IMG/VR virus record: IMGVR_UViG_3300048904_000453
Coordinates: 1 to 48,612 of that record
Reading direction: 5' to 3' (one strand)
Length of the DNA: 48,612 bases
Source: a virus
This document shows, piece by piece, positions 23,635 through 31,832 of the stretch (position 1 is the first letter of the stretch; each line of letters begins with the position of its first letter). The notes under the pieces were generated by a model. It made no database searches, was not told where the DNA came from, and saw only the letters and a program-made list of their open reading frames with translations. A program made the translations under genes and the position numbers.

Positions 23635-25030
23635 TCAGCGGGTCCTTATCGTTTAGCTTTTTGTTTGGGTCAGGCGTCGATGGTGCCTTGCGTGGTTCAA
23701 GTTCACCGACGGTGCGCACCTCGTTTTCGTCAATCGCTGGCGTGCCAAATGCCTGCTGCGTGTCTTTCGCTACAGAGGCCATTGCCTGCATGTTGGCGAT
23801 CTTCTCTTTCTCGCTTGGTGCGAGTAGGTCAGACCATGCCAGAGTGACTTCGCCGGATGTCGGCGCGTCGATAACGCCAATCTTCCAGAAGCGCTCCAGC
23901 AGCATTTGCACGACTGATGTCTGGAATCCCCAGCGGCGACCGTTGCAGCGCTTGGCCCAGTCTGCCTTATCCTCATCAGATGCGAGACGTCCGGTCTGCT
24001 GACCGAACAGAATGGTGAACGGGCATTGAATTGAGGATGAGAACTCATTTGCCGTAACCGTCCAGCTTGGCGCCGGGTCGGCTGCAGCAACTGACAGAAC
24101 TGATGTGGTGCCAGACTGAGTGACGAGCGCCGAATCAGTACCGCGATTCAGCTTCATCATCTTATCGTTCATCGCTTCGCCGAGGTTTTCGTAACCGGCA
24201 TCTTTCGCCATCTTGGCGATCGCCACCATGTCCGTCTGTGCGTCGAAGCTTATGCCTAACTGACGGCTGGCGTTCTTCAGGAAGCCTTCGGCGCTACCAC
24301 CGGAGATTTTCTCGAGGTCCAGCAGCTTGTTGTAGCCAGCGCGAAGGAATGGCACGCCGGATAGCATATTTTCATCTTCCGAGCCTTCACACAGGATGAT
24401 GACGCGATCGGGGTGGACTGTAACGCTGCGCACCGGCCCGTATGTGCCATCGTCACCCACTGGCTGCTCGTTGAACTGGAAGTTCACCGGCTCACCGTAG
24501 GTTTGCGACATGGTGTCCGTGTCGAAGTTTCCCGGCTTAATCTGTGATTCCCACGCAGGGATTAGTTTGACGATCGCCTTATCGCGCAACCGGGAAACAA
24601 CGGCGGTGTCCACTGGCTCTTTCCATTCGCGCCCATCTTTAAACTGGATGAGCAGCGCTGAATATCTGCCAACCAGATTGCGGCGGTCAGCATCTTTGAT
24701 TTTCGCCCAGTGCTTGCTCAGTAACTTGGTTGCAGCCTTTTCCCACGGTGTGGTTTCGGTCGATTCTTTGTTCTCGTCACCGTCGATAATCGTCGGCTTA
24801 TCCGTCCAGCAAGATTCCAGCAGCTTATGCACGGCGGCATAGGCGACAGGGTTACGCTCGTAGGCGCGGTAGTACTGGTCGAATCCGAGTTCATCGGGAT
24901 AGCCGAACTCCTCGTACAGCTTTGTGCGCTTGGTGTTGCCATTTCTGGCGCCATACATCATGCGCTGTCGGCCCACAGCATCAGCGAGGGCGTTCACTAG
25001 GAATTGCTCCCCGTTGCTTAGTTCACTCAC
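23582..25030 (-). CDS. Portal protein (DUF1073-like)
   Basis: Encodes 482 residues. It begins with a helical domain (YGARNGNTKRTKLYEEFGYP) and contains the wing/stem pattern of DUF1073 portals: FDQYYRAYERNPVAYAAVHK, HPDRVIILCEG, ISGGSAEGFLKNASRQLGIS and QCPFTILFGQQTGRLASDEDKADWA. It forms the dodecameric ring at the capsid vertex through which DNA is packaged. The C-terminal tail is polar and disordered (PSTPDPNKKLNDKDP). It lies between terminase and the Mu F-like gene, as expected. Confidence 0.93.
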   Translation of the reverse strand: MSELSNGEQFLVNALADAVGRQRMMYGARNGNTKRTKLYEEFGYPDELGFDQYYRAYERNPVAYAAVHKLLESCWTDKPTIIDGDENKESTETTPWEKAATKLLSKHWAKIKDADRRNLVGRYSALLIQFKDGREWKEPVDTAVVSRLRDKAIVKLIPAWESQIKPGNFDTDTMSQTYGEPVNFQFNEQPVGDDGTYGPVRSVTVHPDRVIILCEGSEDENMLSGVPFLRAGYNKLLDLEKISGGSAEGFLKNASRQLGISFDAQTDMVAIAKMAKDAGYENLGEAMNDKMMKLNRGTDSALVTQSGTTSVLSVAAADPAPSWTVTANEFSSSIQCPFTILFGQQTGRLASDEDKADWAKRCNGRRWGFQTSVVQMLLERFWKIGVIDAPTSGEVTLAWSDLLAPSEKEKIANMQAMASVAKDTQQAFGTPAIDENEVRTVGELEPRKAPSTPDPNKKLNDKDPLNDDDASEKPNRNTDNSP

Positions 25031-25041
25031 TGATGAGCTCC

Positions 25042-26514
25042 TTAGAAGAATATTGCGCCGGTCTGTTTGTGGTTGGTCTTCGCTACAGCAAAGTAGCGGA
25101 ACGCATCAGCACCATGCGATGTGAAGTCGTGCAGTGGTTTATCTTTCCAGCAGCCGCGCTTGTCGTCCCACTCCTTGCGATAGCCCTCGAGATGAGAGAT
25201 GCCCTGCTCACATTTAGCTGCGTCAAAGGCACATTTGGAGAGGATTTCACGCACTGAGTCGATGCCGGTGTCAACGCCAAGCTTTGGCGCGACCTTAAAG
25301 CGAATTGAGTAAACCTGACCGTCGATTTCAAAACCTTCAGCCGCTATCTGTTTGCGGCTTTTGCCGTCGCCAGCAAATTCACGGTTATCGATGTCGTGTG
25401 GTGCCCAATGGTCACCGTATTCGTAGCCACGGTCTTTCAGCACCTTCATGTAATGGCGCAGGCCTTCGCCGCTGTTCTCGTAGTAGTCGATGACATGGAA
25501 CTCATCACCAACCTCACGAATAAACCAGATGGCCGTTGAGTCGCCTACCCCGATATCCCAGAAGGTATGAACGAGCTGATGCGAGTTGTCCGGCAGTTCA
25601 CCAACTCGCTTGTTGGTGTAGAGCCAGCGGAATTGTTTGGCGTAGTAGGCCCCTTCGACTGACTGTTCAAACGCTTCTGCCGGTATCGATGGATACTCGC
25701 GCTTCATGTCGTCGCCGAGTGTTTTCTCTTTGGCGTAATACCAGGCCTTCTGGCGCTCGTTCAGGTTGATGCCTTGCTTCGCCTCGATATCGTCAAAATA
25801 ATCGCTCAGGCGCTGCGGGAGTGGCTCTACCGGGTCGATTGCATAGAGTGGATTCTTCCACCAGGAGAAGAAGAAAAACTTCCAGTCGAGGTTGGATAGC
25901 TGCTTACCCTGCAACATCGCTTTCTCGGCAGTTTGGCAATAGTCGAAGAAGTAACTGGCCCGGCCTTCAGCAGTGCTTTCAATGGTCGTAAAGCAATCGC
26001 TCGACACAGCTTCGAATGCGCCGGTGACTATCTCCCGCGCTTTATCAGGAAACTTGGCGCATATCTTTCCGAACTCGGATACGTGCAGGAATCTCAGCGT
26101 GCCTCCACGAAATGACGTGCTGACATAGAGCGAACCGCCCTTCTTGAATACCAGCTCACCCGCCGAATCATTGCTGGCCGGATTGGCTGCCCTGATTTCT
26201 GCCGGCAGCCGGTCGTATGCATACTTCACTTTTTCGCGGAACAGGCGCTTGGCATCGTTCAGGGTGTGGGCGATCAGGGCGCACTTAGCAGCCTCAAACA
26301 GCGCAGCATCCAGCTGAATGATGCAAACCTCAGTAGTGAAGCCAAGCTGACGTGCTTTCAGGATGATGTTGCGGGTATGCATACCTTCGAAGTATTCGAG
26401 CTGCTCCGGCGTCATCTTGAACCGGACTGGCTTGCCTTCTTTGTCGGTAATCCAGTAGAGGTTGTTCAGGCGCCAGAGTTTGTCAGCCAGCAGCTTGAAA
26501 TGCTCAGGTTTCAT
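25042..26514 (-). CDS. Terminase large subunit
   Basis: Encodes 490 residues. The ATPase half has a deviant Walker A (ILKARQLGFTTEV), a Walker B-like LHVSEFGKI and coupling motif TIESTAEGR. The nuclease half has acidic metal-binding positions in HTFWDIGVGDSTAIWF, HWAPHDIDNREF and TSHGADAFRYFAV. It translocates DNA into the capsid and cuts it. The start overlaps the stop of the small subunit gene by one base. Confidence 0.95.
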   Translation of the reverse strand: MKPEHFKLLADKLWRLNNLYWITDKEGKPVRFKMTPEQLEYFEGMHTRNIILKARQLGFTTEVCIIQLDAALFEAAKCALIAHTLNDAKRLFREKVKYAYDRLPAEIRAANPASNDSAGELVFKKGGSLYVSTSFRGGTLRFLHVSEFGKICAKFPDKAREIVTGAFEAVSSDCFTTIESTAEGRASYFFDYCQTAEKAMLQGKQLSNLDWKFFFFSWWKNPLYAIDPVEPLPQRLSDYFDDIEAKQGINLNERQKAWYYAKEKTLGDDMKREYPSIPAEAFEQSVEGAYYAKQFRWLYTNKRVGELPDNSHQLVHTFWDIGVGDSTAIWFIREVGDEFHVIDYYENSGEGLRHYMKVLKDRGYEYGDHWAPHDIDNREFAGDGKSRKQIAAEGFEIDGQVYSIRFKVAPKLGVDTGIDSVREILSKCAFDAAKCEQGISHLEGYRKEWDDKRGCWKDKPLHDFTSHGADAFRYFAVAKTNHKQTGAIFF

Positions 26515-27032
26515 TAAGCCCCCTGAGACAATGAATCCATCAGGTCAGAAATGCTGTCGGTGACGTTGTTCTTTTCGCCAGTATCGATGTTGTAAGCCTC
26601 GCGCTCAGCTTTGATGATCTTCACCTGCGCGTCGACGCCTGCAACGAGTGAGCGTGAAAGAGAGGCATGATTCTCTTCGGTGAAATCAACGTCATCGAGG
26701 AAGTCACCAAGCTTGTTTGCGATTCTTCGCCAGCGAGCTAAATCCGTCCGGTGTTCAATCACAACGCCAGCGGCTTCATCGGCTGCTTCGTTGACGATCT
26801 CCTCATCGGTTCGCACATGTTCGCGCGAACCATCAGTGCGAACCTCTTTGCGAACAAGCTTCTGCCTGGTGGCTTTCTGCACCTGTTCTGTGAGGTCTCG
26901 CTGCCAACCGTTTTGCGTTGCACGCTTACGGATAGCGGTATCGCTAACGCCATGCTTATCAGCTATAGCGCGTATGGACAACGAACCAGCGCGGTAAGCC
27001 GATTCGATGGCCTCCCAATCTGGTGATGCCAT
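26514..27032 (-). CDS. Terminase small subunit
   Basis: Encodes 172 residues. A helix-turn-helix occupies residues 10-40 (AGSLSIRAIADKHGVSDTAIRKRATQ), followed by a charged linker and a long helical oligomerisation region. It recognises the packaging site and recruits the large subunit. It starts the structural block; the gap upstream (27033-27103) is AT-rich and shared with a divergent plus-strand gene. Confidence 0.9.
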   Translation of the reverse strand: MASPDWEAIESAYRAGSLSIRAIADKHGVSDTAIRKRATQNGWQRDLTEQVQKATRQKLVRKEVRTDGSREHVRTDEEIVNEAADEAAGVVIEHRTDLARWRRIANKLGDFLDDVDFTEENHASLSRSLVAGVDAQVKIIKAEREAYNIDTGEKNNVTDSISDLMDSLSQGA

Positions 27033-27103
27033 ATTTTAATTTCCTAGTGCCATTTAATTATTTTTAAAGATGATCAATAGTGAAACACTAACAGGAGGAT
27101 TTC

Positions 27104-27520
27104 ATGAGTGATAATGGCCCTTTGCTACCTGGTTTAAACCCCGAACACTTAGCTAACATGCAACGATCCCTAGCCTATTCTCGTCCACTTCCAGACCCGA
27201 ACTTTGCCGACCAGTTTTATTACAGGCTCATACGTTGGATAAATGACTTCCATCGAGATTTGGATGATGAGCATGAAGTAGGAGGCCAGTTGGCTAGCTT
27301 TGGGAGATTCGTAGAGTTCCATTTCACCGACATTAGCTACTGGAACCCATCCCTAATTTCTTTTATCGGCAAGCTAGAGGACGGAAGTCCTGTTGAGTTA
27401 GTTCAGCATGTAAACCAAATCAACATTTTATTGATCAAGAAGAAGCGCCTGAAGCCTGACGAGCCAAAGAGACCAATCGGTTTCGCCTCTTGGCCTGAAT
27501 ATGACGAATATAAGAAGTAG
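27104..27520 (+). CDS. DUF6173-like cargo protein
   Basis: Encodes 138 residues with a strong ribosome site (AGGAGG, about 6 bases from the ATG). The segments FDDEHEVG-like DLDDEHEVGGQLASFGRF, YWNPSLISFIGKL and LVQHVNQINILLIKKK match my memory of DUF6173, a small alpha/beta protein found in mobile elements, with unknown function. It faces against the late operon, so it is probably expressed from its own promoter in the AT-rich gap upstream. No signal peptide or membrane segment. Confidence 0.65.
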   Translation: MSDNGPLLPGLNPEHLANMQRSLAYSRPLPDPNFADQFYYRLIRWINDFHRDLDDEHEVGGQLASFGRFVEFHFTDISYWNPSLISFIGKLEDGSPVELVQHVNQINILLIKKKRLKPDEPKRPIGFASWPEYDEYKK

Positions 27521-27563
27521 TCGACCCATCATCAGGCGCACTCGCAAATGCGCCTTGAGATGG

Positions 27564-28108
27564 TCACGCCGCCTTGCCTTCCATCAGTGAGACCATATCG
27601 GGATCAAGTTGGTCAATTAGGTTTTGGCGGGCTTCATTCAACAGTGCTTTTCTTCCACCTGAACCCCACTTACCCATCTTGCTAGCGCATTGGCTGATAT
27701 CTTTCGTTTCGCCGCCAATCAGGTGGTCTAGCCGGTTAAGCTGGTTGAGAATGTCGAGCGACTTGGTTCGGCTTTCGATGAATGTGTTGTAAACACGATC
27801 TCGAACTCAGGCTTAATCCATGCCGCGTAGCGAACGGCAATCATCTCTACGCCCCAAACACTTTGGGAATCGCCGCCACGAATTACCTTAAGTGATTGAT
27901 TATGTTCCAAAGGACTTTTTTGTCCTCTGGCATCCAGCGCATACACGAAGCGCTTTACTGATGAGCTGCGGATAAACTTGCTTGGCTTCTGCGATTCTGT
28001 CGCTTCACCATTCAGGACGGCAGCGGCATGCAAGTCGTTTAAGCAATAGCGGCCTTCACTGTCCACTCGGACGGAAACGCCGTTAACGGTTACGGTTGGA
28101 TATGTCAT
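27564..28108 (-). pseudogene. KilA-N domain protein broken by a one-base frameshift
   Basis: The first frame (27801-28108) encodes the KilA-N DNA-binding domain start: NGVSVRVDSEGRYCLNDLHA, KPSKFIRSSS and GVEMIAVRYAAWIKPEFEI. At 27795-27803 the frame shifts. The next frame continues the family pattern (VYNTFIESRTKSLDILNQLN, LIGGETKDISQCASKMGKW, RKALLNEARQNLIDQ) to a stop at 27564. In the original frame the protein ends early after an unrelated tail. Loss of one C (GAG ATC CGT to GAG ATC GT) explains it. KilA-N proteins often act as antirepressors or regulators. A sequencing error remains possible. Confidence 0.8.
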
Positions 28109-28242
28109 GGTCGATTCCTTTTAGGAAGATGAGCCTGTCGCACAGAACAGCCGCCACCCGAGAGGCCGCCATGATGCCAACGGTTGTTCTCAGACTCAGC
28201 TTTCTGAAAGGCTCGGGTTTGATTTGCGCGTGCGAGGCGCAT

Positions 28243-28268
28243 AAAAAAGGCCTCGCGAATGCGAAGCC
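28243..28268 (-). terminator. Intrinsic terminator after Rz
   Basis: On the minus strand GGCTTCGC, loop ATTC and GCGAGGCC (one G-U pair) precede six T residues. It lies 35 bases beyond the Rz stop and ends the lysis unit unless antiterminated by Q. Confidence 0.85.
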
Positions 28269-28302
28269 GATGGTTCTCGTTGTAACGTAGGGTCAGGTAA
28301 AA

Positions 28303-28767
28303 CTATTTTCTGCACTGCTCAATGATGTACTGCTGCAATCCGGCTATTTGCTTCCCGGCAATTTCGATACGACTTCTGAGGGTCCAATAATTTCGCTCAG
28401 CGGAGTCAGCAAGTCGGGGGCTGGTTGCATCATCCACGCCGGTGGTGCCGGTGTCGTTGTTCGCTGGGCACTTTGCGTTGAGCTGCAGCCGACGCTTGCC
28501 AGTAGCAACATCATCATGCAGCAGATCGATAGTCGCCTGAGCATCAGCTAGTTCCTTCGTGTATTTAGCGTCGAGAGCGGCAACATCGCGCTGACGCACC
28601 TGCATGTCATCAATCGTGGCATTCGCCTGCTTAAGCGCATCAGAAGCTTTATCGCGCTGAGCTTTGTAGTCGATGGCGTTGCCACGGTAATACAGCGCCA
28701 TGCATCCGGCTGATATCAAGCCAGCTACCAAGAGCAGCAGCAATCCGATCGTCGCCTTAGATATCAT
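28303..28767 (-). CDS. Rz: Rz inner-membrane spanin
   Basis: Encodes 154 residues. An N-terminal membrane anchor (IGLLLLLVAGLISAGCMALYY) is followed by a periplasmic coiled coil with Ala/Asp/Lys heptads and a C-terminal helix (IAGLQQYIIEQCRK). With Rz1 it spans the periplasm and fuses inner and outer membranes in the last lysis step. Rz1 is nested in another frame. The start overlaps the end of the endolysin gene by 11 bases. Confidence 0.93.
   Translation of the reverse strand: MISKATIGLLLLLVAGLISAGCMALYYRGNAIDYKAQRDKASDALKQANATIDDMQVRQRDVAALDAKYTKELADAQATIDLLHDDVATGKRRLQLNAKCPANNDTGTTGVDDATSPRLADSAERNYWTLRSRIEIAGKQIAGLQQYIIEQCRK
28344..28544 (-). CDS. Rz1: Rz1 outer-membrane spanin lipoprotein (nested in Rz)
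   Basis: Encodes 66 residues in a different frame wholly inside Rz. The signal peptide ends in ASVGC (Cys20). The mature part is Pro-rich (TTTPAPPAWMMQPAPDLL), as expected for Rz1. It is anchored to the outer membrane and meets Rz in the periplasm. Nested coding is the usual arrangement. Confidence 0.9.
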   Translation of the reverse strand: MLRRLSICCMMMLLLASVGCSSTQSAQRTTTPAPPAWMMQPAPDLLTPLSEIIGPSEVVSKLPGSK

Positions 28768-29260
28768 TTGAGCTTTCCGCCAGGCAAAGAGAACGCTCCA
28801 TGTCGCGGCGGTTCATCAGGCCTTTCCACTTCATGCCCCCGGCGTAAACCCAGCGGCGCAGCTCTTCGCACGCTCCAGCCTGGTCGCCAGCGTTAAGCTT
28901 TTTCAGCAGCGTGGATTTGGAGAAGGCGGACGCGCCGACGTTGTAAGTGAAGCTGTAGAGCGCGGCACGGGGATACTCGCCCAGCGGCACCTTCACCATC
29001 GAATCGACAGCCTTCTTAACCGGCTGTAGGTCATTCCACATCAGGCGATCGCACTCACGGTCGGTATACTTCTTTCCCTTGACGATGTCCGAACCGGTAT
29101 GACCATCGCAGACAGTCCATACACCGGCCACATCTTTGTAAGGCTCGTACACACGACCCTCTACTCCATCCTTTCCGCCGAGGAATACCGTTGCGATAAG
29201 CATGGCTCCGCCGCCTGCAGCAGCAATAAGCCTGTTGCGCAGTGTGTTAGACATTGCCAT
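28757..29260 (-). CDS. SAR endolysin (phage 21 R-like lysozyme)
   Basis: Muramidase of 167 residues. I use ATG 29260, which has GAGG 9 bases upstream in the end of the holin gene; an upstream ATG would extend into the holin gene. The N-terminal weakly hydrophobic segment (LIAAAGGGAMLIATVFLGG) is a signal-arrest-release domain rich in Gly/Ala. The triad is Glu34, Asp43 and Thr49 in EGRVYEPYKD and GVWTVCDGHTG. The protein is exported by Sec, held inactive at the membrane and released when the pinholin depolarises it. Cys51 may join the activation disulfide network. Confidence 0.93.
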   Translation of the reverse strand: MAMSNTLRNRLIAAAGGGAMLIATVFLGGKDGVEGRVYEPYKDVAGVWTVCDGHTGSDIVKGKKYTDRECDRLMWNDLQPVKKAVDSMVKVPLGEYPRAALYSFTYNVGASAFSKSTLLKKLNAGDQAGACEELRRWVYAGGMKWKGLMNRRDMERSLCLAESSNDI

Positions 29261-29264
29261 TAGG

Positions 29265-29507
29265 TTAATCCTCGGTGAGGTCGGGCGCGGTGGGCCAGCG
29301 TTGCAGCGCTTTAATCTGCGCCATTGTGGCCTTGCGTTTGTAATACCAGTTGATGCCGAGCGTGAATAGCGCAACCAGAATACCGGCCAGCACGCCAACA
29401 GCACTCCATTCATCGGGACTTAACCGGGTCAGCAGACCGTTGGCAATTGTCCCGGCAGATGCGCCGTATGCCGCGCCTGATGCCAGTTTGCTCATATCGA
29501 TACTCAT
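29265..29507 (-). CDS. Pinholin of phage 21 S family
   Basis: Encodes 80 residues with two membrane segments: SKLASGAAYGASAGTIANGL (Gly/Ala-rich, which would flip out of the membrane) and SAVGVLAGILVALFTLGIN, followed by a basic tail. A second Met at residue 5 follows an Asp and mirrors the dual start of S21, in which the longer form is antiholin. The ATG at 29507 has GAGG 5 bases upstream. Depolarisation by pinholes activates the SAR endolysin. Confidence 0.88.
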   Translation of the reverse strand: MSIDMSKLASGAAYGASAGTIANGLLTRLSPDEWSAVGVLAGILVALFTLGINWYYKRKATMAQIKALQRWPTAPDLTED

Positions 29508-29753
29508 ATACACCTCGCTGTTCGCTTGGTGCCGCCTGTAGTCGTAAGAAAAGTGCGCGCACCCCCACACAGCAATGAGGGTCTGAATAAGTTTTGGGAT
29601 GGCGCAAAAGAAGAAAAGGCCCGCCAAGGCGAGCCCATAAATATTTTTGATTAAATAGCCTGCGAATGATGCCGATAACTCTAGTTTGGAATTATCATAT
29701 ATCCGCGCTTAGCGAGAACATGCCCCACATATTTATTGGCAAGGATTCCCAAA

Positions 29754-30143
29754 ATGTTAAAAAAAATAACTCTTCTATCTGCACTGACTGTTTCAGCATT
29801 TTTTCAGCAAGCTCAAGCTGCTGACGCAATTGATGGCTGGACGTATATAAGCAACACTGCCAACTCTAATTTTTATGTCAAAAACGGCACCCTTAAACAA
29901 AAACAAGGTGTGCGCTCAATGCTCATACAGCAAGTTCCCAGCTCAAAAACCAGTAACGATGAGGTTTTGTTTAGGCGAGTGTCCATACCTGTTCAGGCAT
30001 GCCTGGACGAGTATGGCGAAATCTCAATGTATGACTTAGGTGGTAGATTGGTAGCTAAGTTTGATTACGTAAAAGGCGGCTCGAGCGTTGCTGCATTTAC
30101 TGCCGACCTAATGTGTATCAATGCGGATAAGCCACTTAAGTAA
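29754..30143 (+). CDS. Secreted small protein on the opposite strand
   Basis: Encodes 129 residues from ATG 29754, 8 bases after AAGGA. A clear Sec signal peptide ends AQA-ADA (about residue 23). The mature part has two Cys (in VQACLDEY and LMCINADK) that could pair and contains no recognised domain (GWTYISNTANSNFYVKNGTL). It is a plus-strand cargo gene between the late promoter region and the lysis cassette, with a bidirectional terminator behind it. A lysogenic conversion role is inferred from signal and orientation. Confidence 0.65.
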   Translation: MLKKITLLSALTVSAFFQQAQAADAIDGWTYISNTANSNFYVKNGTLKQKQGVRSMLIQQVPSSKTSNDEVLFRRVSIPVQACLDEYGEISMYDLGGRLVAKFDYVKGGSSVAAFTADLMCINADKPLK

Positions 30144-30151
30144 GTTCATAT

Positions 30152-30188
30152 AAAAAAAGCGCCATCGGTTGGTAGCCGCGGCGCTTTT
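30152..30188. terminator. Bidirectional terminator, candidate tR'
   Basis: Stem GCGCC (30159-30163) with GGCGC (30180-30184), an A-run before and T-run after. It serves the plus-strand secreted-protein gene. In the minus direction it ends with seven T residues about 100 bases after the candidate late promoter, where a Q-dependent phage has tR'. Confidence 0.8.
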
Positions 30189-30258
30189 ATGTCACTCACT
30201 GTGATGGAAATTGTCGCTGCTGGCTCATTTAAGAACACTTACGGCAGCTTACATCCAA

Positions 30259-30287
30259 ATTGTGGCTCATTGGCTCAATGGAGTCAA
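30259..30287 (-). promoter_or_regulatory. Candidate late promoter PR'
   Basis: On the minus strand TTGACT (30282-30287), 17 bases and CACAAT (30259-30264) lie just after the Q gene. Two copies of TGAGCCA, 8 bases apart (30263-30269 and 30271-30277), fall between or on the hexamers, with a third at 30221-30227. This is where Q-binding elements occur in P21-like phages. The terminator at 30152-30188 is downstream. Confidence 0.6.
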
Positions 30288-30293
30288 CCCCTA

Positions 30294-30782
30294 CTATGCG
30301 ACTTTTCTAATTTTCACTACACGTTTGCGATCGTTAAAAGCATTTAGCAGCGGAGTGTAGAGAAGATACAAACTCGCATTAAGTATTTCGTCCACTTCTC
30401 GCCGGCAAGTAATCATCGACGGCACGCGATAGCTTTCACCACCGCGACCCGACATTTTGCGAGGACTTGCACACTTGTGGTAGTAAGATGCGATCGCACG
30501 CTTGGAAGAGCCGTGAGCGTAGTAACTGAGCAGGATGCCAAGAGCTTTTTTATCGATGCACATGACGGAGTCCACGACCTGAGAAATCAAGAGTCCGTCA
30601 TCATCGTTGCACATTGGCCGGTATGTATATGATTGTGGTTCAACAGTAGCCATGTATTGCGCTATGACGCTGGTCATGCGCTTTTCCAGCCTTCCTGAAT
30701 ATACCCACGCTCCCCACAGTTCTAACCAGCCATTCAGCCAGTAATGTTGCTCTTTGCTGAGATTAAGCTCGCGTACTGGCAT
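30294..30782 (-). CDS. Q: Late antitermination protein Q
   Basis: Encodes 162 residues, helical and basic. The start region (YWLNGWLELWGAWVYSGRLE) and the central LGILLSYYAHGSSKRAIASYY, with a putative DNA-binding helix and Cys residues, fit the DUF1133/Q-like antiterminators of lambdoid phages. It is the last gene of the PR operon, directly before the late promoter. It should modify RNA polymerase at PR' to read through tR' into lysis and structural genes. The family call rests mostly on position and composition. Confidence 0.75.
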   Translation of the reverse strand: MPVRELNLSKEQHYWLNGWLELWGAWVYSGRLEKRMTSVIAQYMATVEPQSYTYRPMCNDDDGLLISQVVDSVMCIDKKALGILLSYYAHGSSKRAIASYYHKCASPRKMSGRGGESYRVPSMITCRREVDEILNASLYLLYTPLLNAFNDRKRVVKIRKVA

Positions 30783-30999
30783 GTTTCACCCCCATGATTT
30801 TGGCTGTGTGCTTAATGATTCGGTAATCAACCGGGAAGGTGTTGCGGGTGCGATACATACGCAATAGCTGCCACTTCTGTCTGAGGTAGTCTGGAAGGTG
30901 ATTCTTGTGATGAGTTTTTATCTTGAAATATTTTTTCTTGAAATCATTTCCATTGGCTATAGCGTATAGCTTTTCCATTTCGATCGTTGTTCGGGTCAT
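30763..30999 (-). CDS. Hypothetical basic protein upstream of Q
   Basis: Encodes 78 residues from ATG 30999, which overlaps the stop of the PAPS reductase-like gene as ATGA. A longer start would reach into that gene. It is Lys/His-rich (NDFKKKYFKIKTHHKNHLPDY) and probably binds nucleic acid, but I know no family. It overlaps Q by 20 bases. Confidence 0.65.
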   Translation of the reverse strand: MTRTTIEMEKLYAIANGNDFKKKYFKIKTHHKNHLPDYLRQKWQLLRMYRTRNTFPVDYRIIKHTAKIMGVKHASTRA

Positions 31000-31832
31000 G
31001 CGGCCTCCATTGAAAAATCGAATCCCATTTGTCCGCCGAACGCTTCGCAGCTTTCCGAACAAGAACCTGTGTCGTACTGCCGCATTGATGTCATCCTCGA
31101 AGCGAGTTCATCTCTTCCGGTGTCGGAAAATAAAGCGATCACCTGCTCTAATGAGGTGTTGCTGCGGTACATGATCTTGTCTTGCTTGGCGTCGAAGGTT
31201 TGAAGGGTTTGGATGAATTTTGCTGCAAGTTCCGGCTCGTCCTTGGCGGCCAAGGCTACTTTTTGAAGGCTCTTTTTGATGCAGAAAACGCAGTTGCCTA
31301 AATGCTCCTGTATCTCCAGATCGAAAGGTTGTCCTTGCCACCATTCGATTACATCCTGCTTTTCGAAATCACTAATCTCGGCCAGATATCGAATGCCGGG
31401 CTTTGGTGTTGTGCGTTTGGGTTCGTCAGCCCTCATCCCCAACCAGGTCGTATAATTCCCTCGCCCAAATTGTTCATCGCAGTATTTTATGAATGGCACT
31501 GTTTTCATTCTGTCCGTACAGAACGCGCCGCCAACATATGGATGACCATACTTTTTTAGCATGCGTTTCCATGGCGTGAGGTCGGGACCAATGCGATCGG
31601 TGCTGAGAATTTCGTAAGTGCTGGGCTTGTTCATTTCCGGGTTGGGGATAACGCGGAGGCAGGTAAGTTTGATGTTCCAGTGCTTGACTATGTTGCGGAT
31701 AAATTCGTAGGTTTTGGGGTGCTCTGCGCCGGTATCCATGAATATGAATTCCGTTTCCGGATCTCTTTCTTTCATGAGGTGAGCCAGGTACGCAGAAGTT
31801 CGCCCGCCAGATAGACTGACGACATTTTTCAT
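30996..31832 (-). CDS. PAPS reductase-like PP-loop protein
   Basis: Encodes 278 residues. The N-terminal PP-loop motif is VSLSGGRTSAYLAHLM (SGGRTS), followed by a Rossmann pattern (FIFMDTGAEHPKTYEFIRN). Cys pairs occur in FCTDRMK and GNCVFCIKKS, and others near the C-terminus (GSCSESCEAFGG). These features place it with the adenine nucleotide alpha-hydrolase superfamily that includes PAPS reductase, TtcA-like enzymes and the phosphorothioation protein DndC. Its substrate is unknown: sulfur assimilation, RNA thiolation or DNA modification are open. The start overlaps the NinG stop by four bases, so it is made with the nin genes. Confidence 0.75.
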   Translation of the reverse strand: MKNVVSLSGGRTSAYLAHLMKERDPETEFIFMDTGAEHPKTYEFIRNIVKHWNIKLTCLRVIPNPEMNKPSTYEILSTDRIGPDLTPWKRMLKKYGHPYVGGAFCTDRMKTVPFIKYCDEQFGRGNYTTWLGMRADEPKRTTPKPGIRYLAEISDFEKQDVIEWWQGQPFDLEIQEHLGNCVFCIKKSLQKVALAAKDEPELAAKFIQTLQTFDAKQDKIMYRSNTSLEQVIALFSDTGRDELASRMTSMRQYDTGSCSESCEAFGGQMGFDFSMEAA

